Origin: Bacillota bacterium | Lineage (GTDB): Bacteria > Bacillota > Sulfobacillia > RBS10-35 > JAJYVM01 | DNA length: 7,301 bases | Assembly (NCBI GenBank): GCA_021792015.1 | Contig: JAJYVM010000193.1 | Coordinates: forward strand, 1 to 7,301 | Reading direction: 5' to 3' | Shown here: positions 5,186 through 7,301 of the stretch, piece after piece | Layout: each line of letters opens with the position of its first letter | Position numbering within the stretch: position 1 is the stretch's first letter | The notes under the pieces: model-generated | What the model saw: the letters and a program-made list of their open reading frames with translations, nothing else | Told to the model about the DNA's origin: nothing | The model's database searches: none | Program-made: the position numbers and the translations under genes

Positions 5186-7301
5186 TCAGCCCTGCTGCAG
5201 CCCGTCGAGCACGGCTTCGGGTGAGACGGGAACCGAGCTGATGCGCACGCCCACCGCCGCCTCGATCGCGTTGCAGACCGCCGCCAGGCCCGGGACGGCT
5301 GGGGGCTCGCCCACGCCCTTGGCGCCGAAGGGGCCGTCCGCCGCGGGCACCTCGACCAGCTCGACCTCGATCTCGGGCAGGTCGGTGCTGCTCGGCACCA
5401 TGTAGTCCGCCAGGGTGGCCGTGGTCAGCTGCCCCGCGTCGTCGTAGGCCATGGCCTCCAGCAGGGCGCGGCCGATGCCCTGTGCCACGCCGCCGCGAAC
5501 CTGGCCGGTGATGGCCGCCGGGTTGAGGACGCGGCCGACGTCCTGGATCGCGACGTACCCCGTGACGTGGGTCATGCCGGTGTCGCGGTCGACCCCGACC
5601 CTGCAGAGGTGGACCGTGAACTGCGGCGCGGGCCGGTGCACGGCGGCGCGCCCCATGCCGTGCAGCGGCCGGTAGCGGCTGCCGAAGCGGTTGCTGAGGC
5701 GCGCCAGCTCTCCGATGGTGACCGTCCGGCTCGGGGCCCCCCTCACGGCCACGCGGCCGTCCGCCAGCTCCAGATCGGCCACCCTGGCCTCCAGCCGCTC
5801 GGCCGCAAGCTCCAGCACCTGGCGGCGCGCGTCCTGGGCGGCGGCCAGCACCGCCGGTCCGACCGAGTAGGTGATCTTGCTGCCGCCGGAGGCGCCGGCG
5901 TACGGGGCGTGGTCGGTGTCGGATGTCGCCACGCGCACCAGGTCGGGCGACAGCCCGAACACCTCCGCGGCGATCAGGGCGAAGGTGGTGTGGGTGCCGG
6001 TGATGTCGACGGAGCCGACCTGCAGCGTGAGGCTGCCGTCGGGGTTGACGCGGCAGCCGCAGGTCGCCGGCTCGAACGCGCCGGGCCAGCCGCCGACGGC
6101 GATGCCCACGCCCTCATCCGGCGGCAGGTCCTTGCGGTTATGCCACATCGGGTGCTCCCGGGCACGCTCCAGGCACTCGATCATCCCGATGCGGGGCCAG
6201 GTGCGGCCGTCCGGCATGGGGTCGCCCTCGCGTACGGCGTTCCGCAGCCGGAACTCGATGGGGTCGAGCCCAAGGGCGTCGGCCAGGCGGCTCATGTGCG
6301 ACTCCAGGGCGAAGTAGGCCTGGGGCGCGCCGGGCGCGCGGTAGGCGCCGGCCGAGGCCTTGTGGGTCAGCACCTCGTAACCGACGACGTCGAGGTTGGA
6401 GCAGCGGTAGCTGCCGCCCAGCAGCAGCGCGGGCAGGCGAACCGTCCCCGCGGGCGCGCAGCCGGCGTCGAAGATCAGCTCCGCTGCCAGGGCCGTGAGG
6501 GTCCCGTCCCTGCGGGCGCCCATCTTGAGATGGATCGTGGCGCCCGGCGCTGGGTGGCTGACCAGGAAGTCCTGTGTGCGGTCGAGGATGATGCGGACCG
6601 GACGGCGGACGCGGCGCACAAGCGCCGCGGCCAACGGCTCGACGAGCCCGTATTTGGCCCCAAAGCCGCCGCCGCTCTCCGCCGCGATCACGTCGACGTC
6701 CCGCGCCGGGACGCCGAGGGACCGCGCCGTCAGGTCGCGCACGTCGAACTGGGCCTGGGTGGTGGTCCAGACGGTGAAGCCGCCGCCGGGCGCCCGCTCG
6801 GCCACCGCGCCCTGCGTCTCCAGGTACATCTGGTGAACGCGGGCCATGCGGTAGGTGTCCTCCAGCACGACGTCCGCGGCGGCAAAGCCCTGGGCCAGGT
6901 CGCCGCGCTGGAACTCGACCATGTCGCTCACGTTTCGCGGCCGGGGCCGGCGGGTCGCGCCGCCCGCGACATCGGCACCGTGCTCGCCGGCCTCCACCGC
7001 GCTCTCGGCGGCCGTCGCGCGGGTCAGCGGGGAGTCGGGGCGCATGGCCGCGACGGGGTCGCACACCACGGGGAGCGGCTCGTACGTGACGCTGACGGCG
7101 TCGGCACCGTCCTCGGCCGCGGCGTCGGTCTCGGCGACCACGACGGCGACCGCCTCGCCGGCGAAGAGGACCTCGTCGACGGCGAGGATCTCGGCGCCGC
7201 CAAGCTCCGCCCCGGAGAACGCGGCGATGACGCCTGGCACTCGCAGGGCCGCACGCACGTCCACGGCGCCGATCCGGGCGTGGGCGTACGGGCTCAGGAC
7301 C
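5186..7301 (-). CDS. Xanthine dehydrogenase/aldehyde oxidase family molybdopterin-binding subunit (5'-truncated by the window)
   Basis: The catalytic large subunit of a molybdenum hydroxylase, which uses water to hydroxylate a C-H bond of an aromatic heterocycle, aldehyde or similar substrate and passes electrons to FeS and FAD subunits. The stop is TGA at 5186-5188. The frame stays open to the right edge; codons beyond the internal GTG at 7262-7264 encode VLSPYAHARIGA, the conserved N-terminal SPYAHARI motif, so the true start is outside the window. About 704 residues are visible of the usual 750-800. Numbered from that GTG: GGGFGAKYG at 198-206 (cofactor binding), AYRAPGAPQ at 307-315, SVDITGTHT at 418-426, and KGVGEPP at 649-655 with catalytic Glu 653. 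The active-site loop lacks the AYRCSFR Cys of CO dehydrogenase CoxL, so this is not a CO dehydrogenase. It is the last gene of its leftward transcript; FeS and FAD partners, if present, lie beyond the right edge or elsewhere. Substrate cannot be told. Confidence 0.93.
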   Translation of the reverse strand, partial: VLSPYAHARIGAVDVRAALRVPGVIAAFSGAELGGAEILAVDEVLFAGEAVAVVVAETDAAAEDGADAVSVTYEPLPVVCDPVAAMRPDSPLTRATAAESAVEAGEHGADVAGGATRRPRPRNVSDMVEFQRGDLAQGFAAADVVLEDTYRMARVHQMYLETQGAVAERAPGGGFTVWTTTQAQFDVRDLTARSLGVPARDVDVIAAESGGGFGAKYGLVEPLAAALVRRVRRPVRIILDRTQDFLVSHPAPGATIHLKMGARRDGTLTALAAELIFDAGCAPAGTVRLPALLLGGSYRCSNLDVVGYEVLTHKASAGAYRAPGAPQAYFALESHMSRLADALGLDPIEFRLRNAVREGDPMPDGRTWPRIGMIECLERAREHPMWHNRKDLPPDEGVGIAVGGWPGAFEPATCGCRVNPDGSLTLQVGSVDITGTHTTFALIAAEVFGLSPDLVRVATSDTDHAPYAGASGGSKITYSVGPAVLAAAQDARRQVLELAAERLEARVADLELADGRVAVRGAPSRTVTIGELARLSNRFGSRYRPLHGMGRAAVHRPAPQFTVHLCRVGVDRDTGMTHVTGYVAIQDVGRVLNPAAITGQVRGGVAQGIGRALLEAMAYDDAGQLTTATLADYMVPSSTDLPEIEVELVEVPAADGPFGAKGVGEPPAVPGLAAVCNAIEAAVGVRISSVPVSPEAVLDGLQQG

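Noticed and set aside
6138..7064. 308-residue leftward frame overlapping the molybdenum hydroxylase gene
   Set aside because: It is a frame-shifted shadow rich in Arg/Pro/Gly; the hydroxylase motifs are all in the other frame.
5186..7301. Annotation of the molybdenum hydroxylase as CO dehydrogenase CoxL
   Set aside because: The CoxL active-site loop with its Cys (AYRCSFR) is replaced by AYRAPGAPQ.

Overview
The window is a high-GC bacterial segment (roughly 70% G+C by eye, strong G/C bias at third codon positions). It carries four well-supported protein genes and no RNA gene, CRISPR array or transposase that I can see. The set of enzymes (a MaoC/NodN-type hydratase, a DUF3604-type metallohydrolase, a D-aminoacylase-type amidohydrolase and a molybdenum hydroxylase large subunit) suggests a free-living catabolic generalist. 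Chloroflexota, Actinomycetota, high-GC Bacillota and Pseudomonadota are all possible; the sequence alone does not let me choose.

Layout from left to right. Bases 1-91 end with what may be the last codons of a rightward gene, followed by GC-rich palindromes. A small leftward gene (92-547, possibly starting at 568) encodes a hot-dog-fold enoyl-CoA hydratase-like protein. A divergent intergenic stretch of about 0.3 kb holds a 12-bp perfect stem-loop and a second segment that could pair with it alternatively. A rightward 739-residue DUF3604/PHP-like metallohydrolase (842-3061) follows, with a good ribosome binding site and a GTG start. A 371-base gap (3062-3432) contains two strong hairpins, a four-unit 8-mer tandem repeat and a perfect 14-bp palindrome just before the next start. 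A rightward amidohydrolase of 529 residues (3433-5022) comes next. A 163-base convergent gap contains an imperfect direct repeat with a 62-base period. Finally, a leftward xanthine dehydrogenase/aldehyde oxidase-type molybdopterin subunit (5186-7301) runs off the right edge without its start.

How the genes might work together is inference. Two cytoplasmic metal-dependent hydrolases (one of unknown substrate, one expected to cleave an N-acyl or other amide-type bond) lie between a molybdenum hydroxylase and a CoA-pathway hydratase. This would fit stepwise degradation of an amide-containing or aromatic/heterocyclic compound. However, the genes are not a tight operon: the two rightward genes are 371 bases apart with hairpins between them, and the outer genes point left. 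The least ordinary parts are the structured intergenic regions and the DUF3604 protein, whose substrate is unknown. I found no convincing evidence for a wholly new system.
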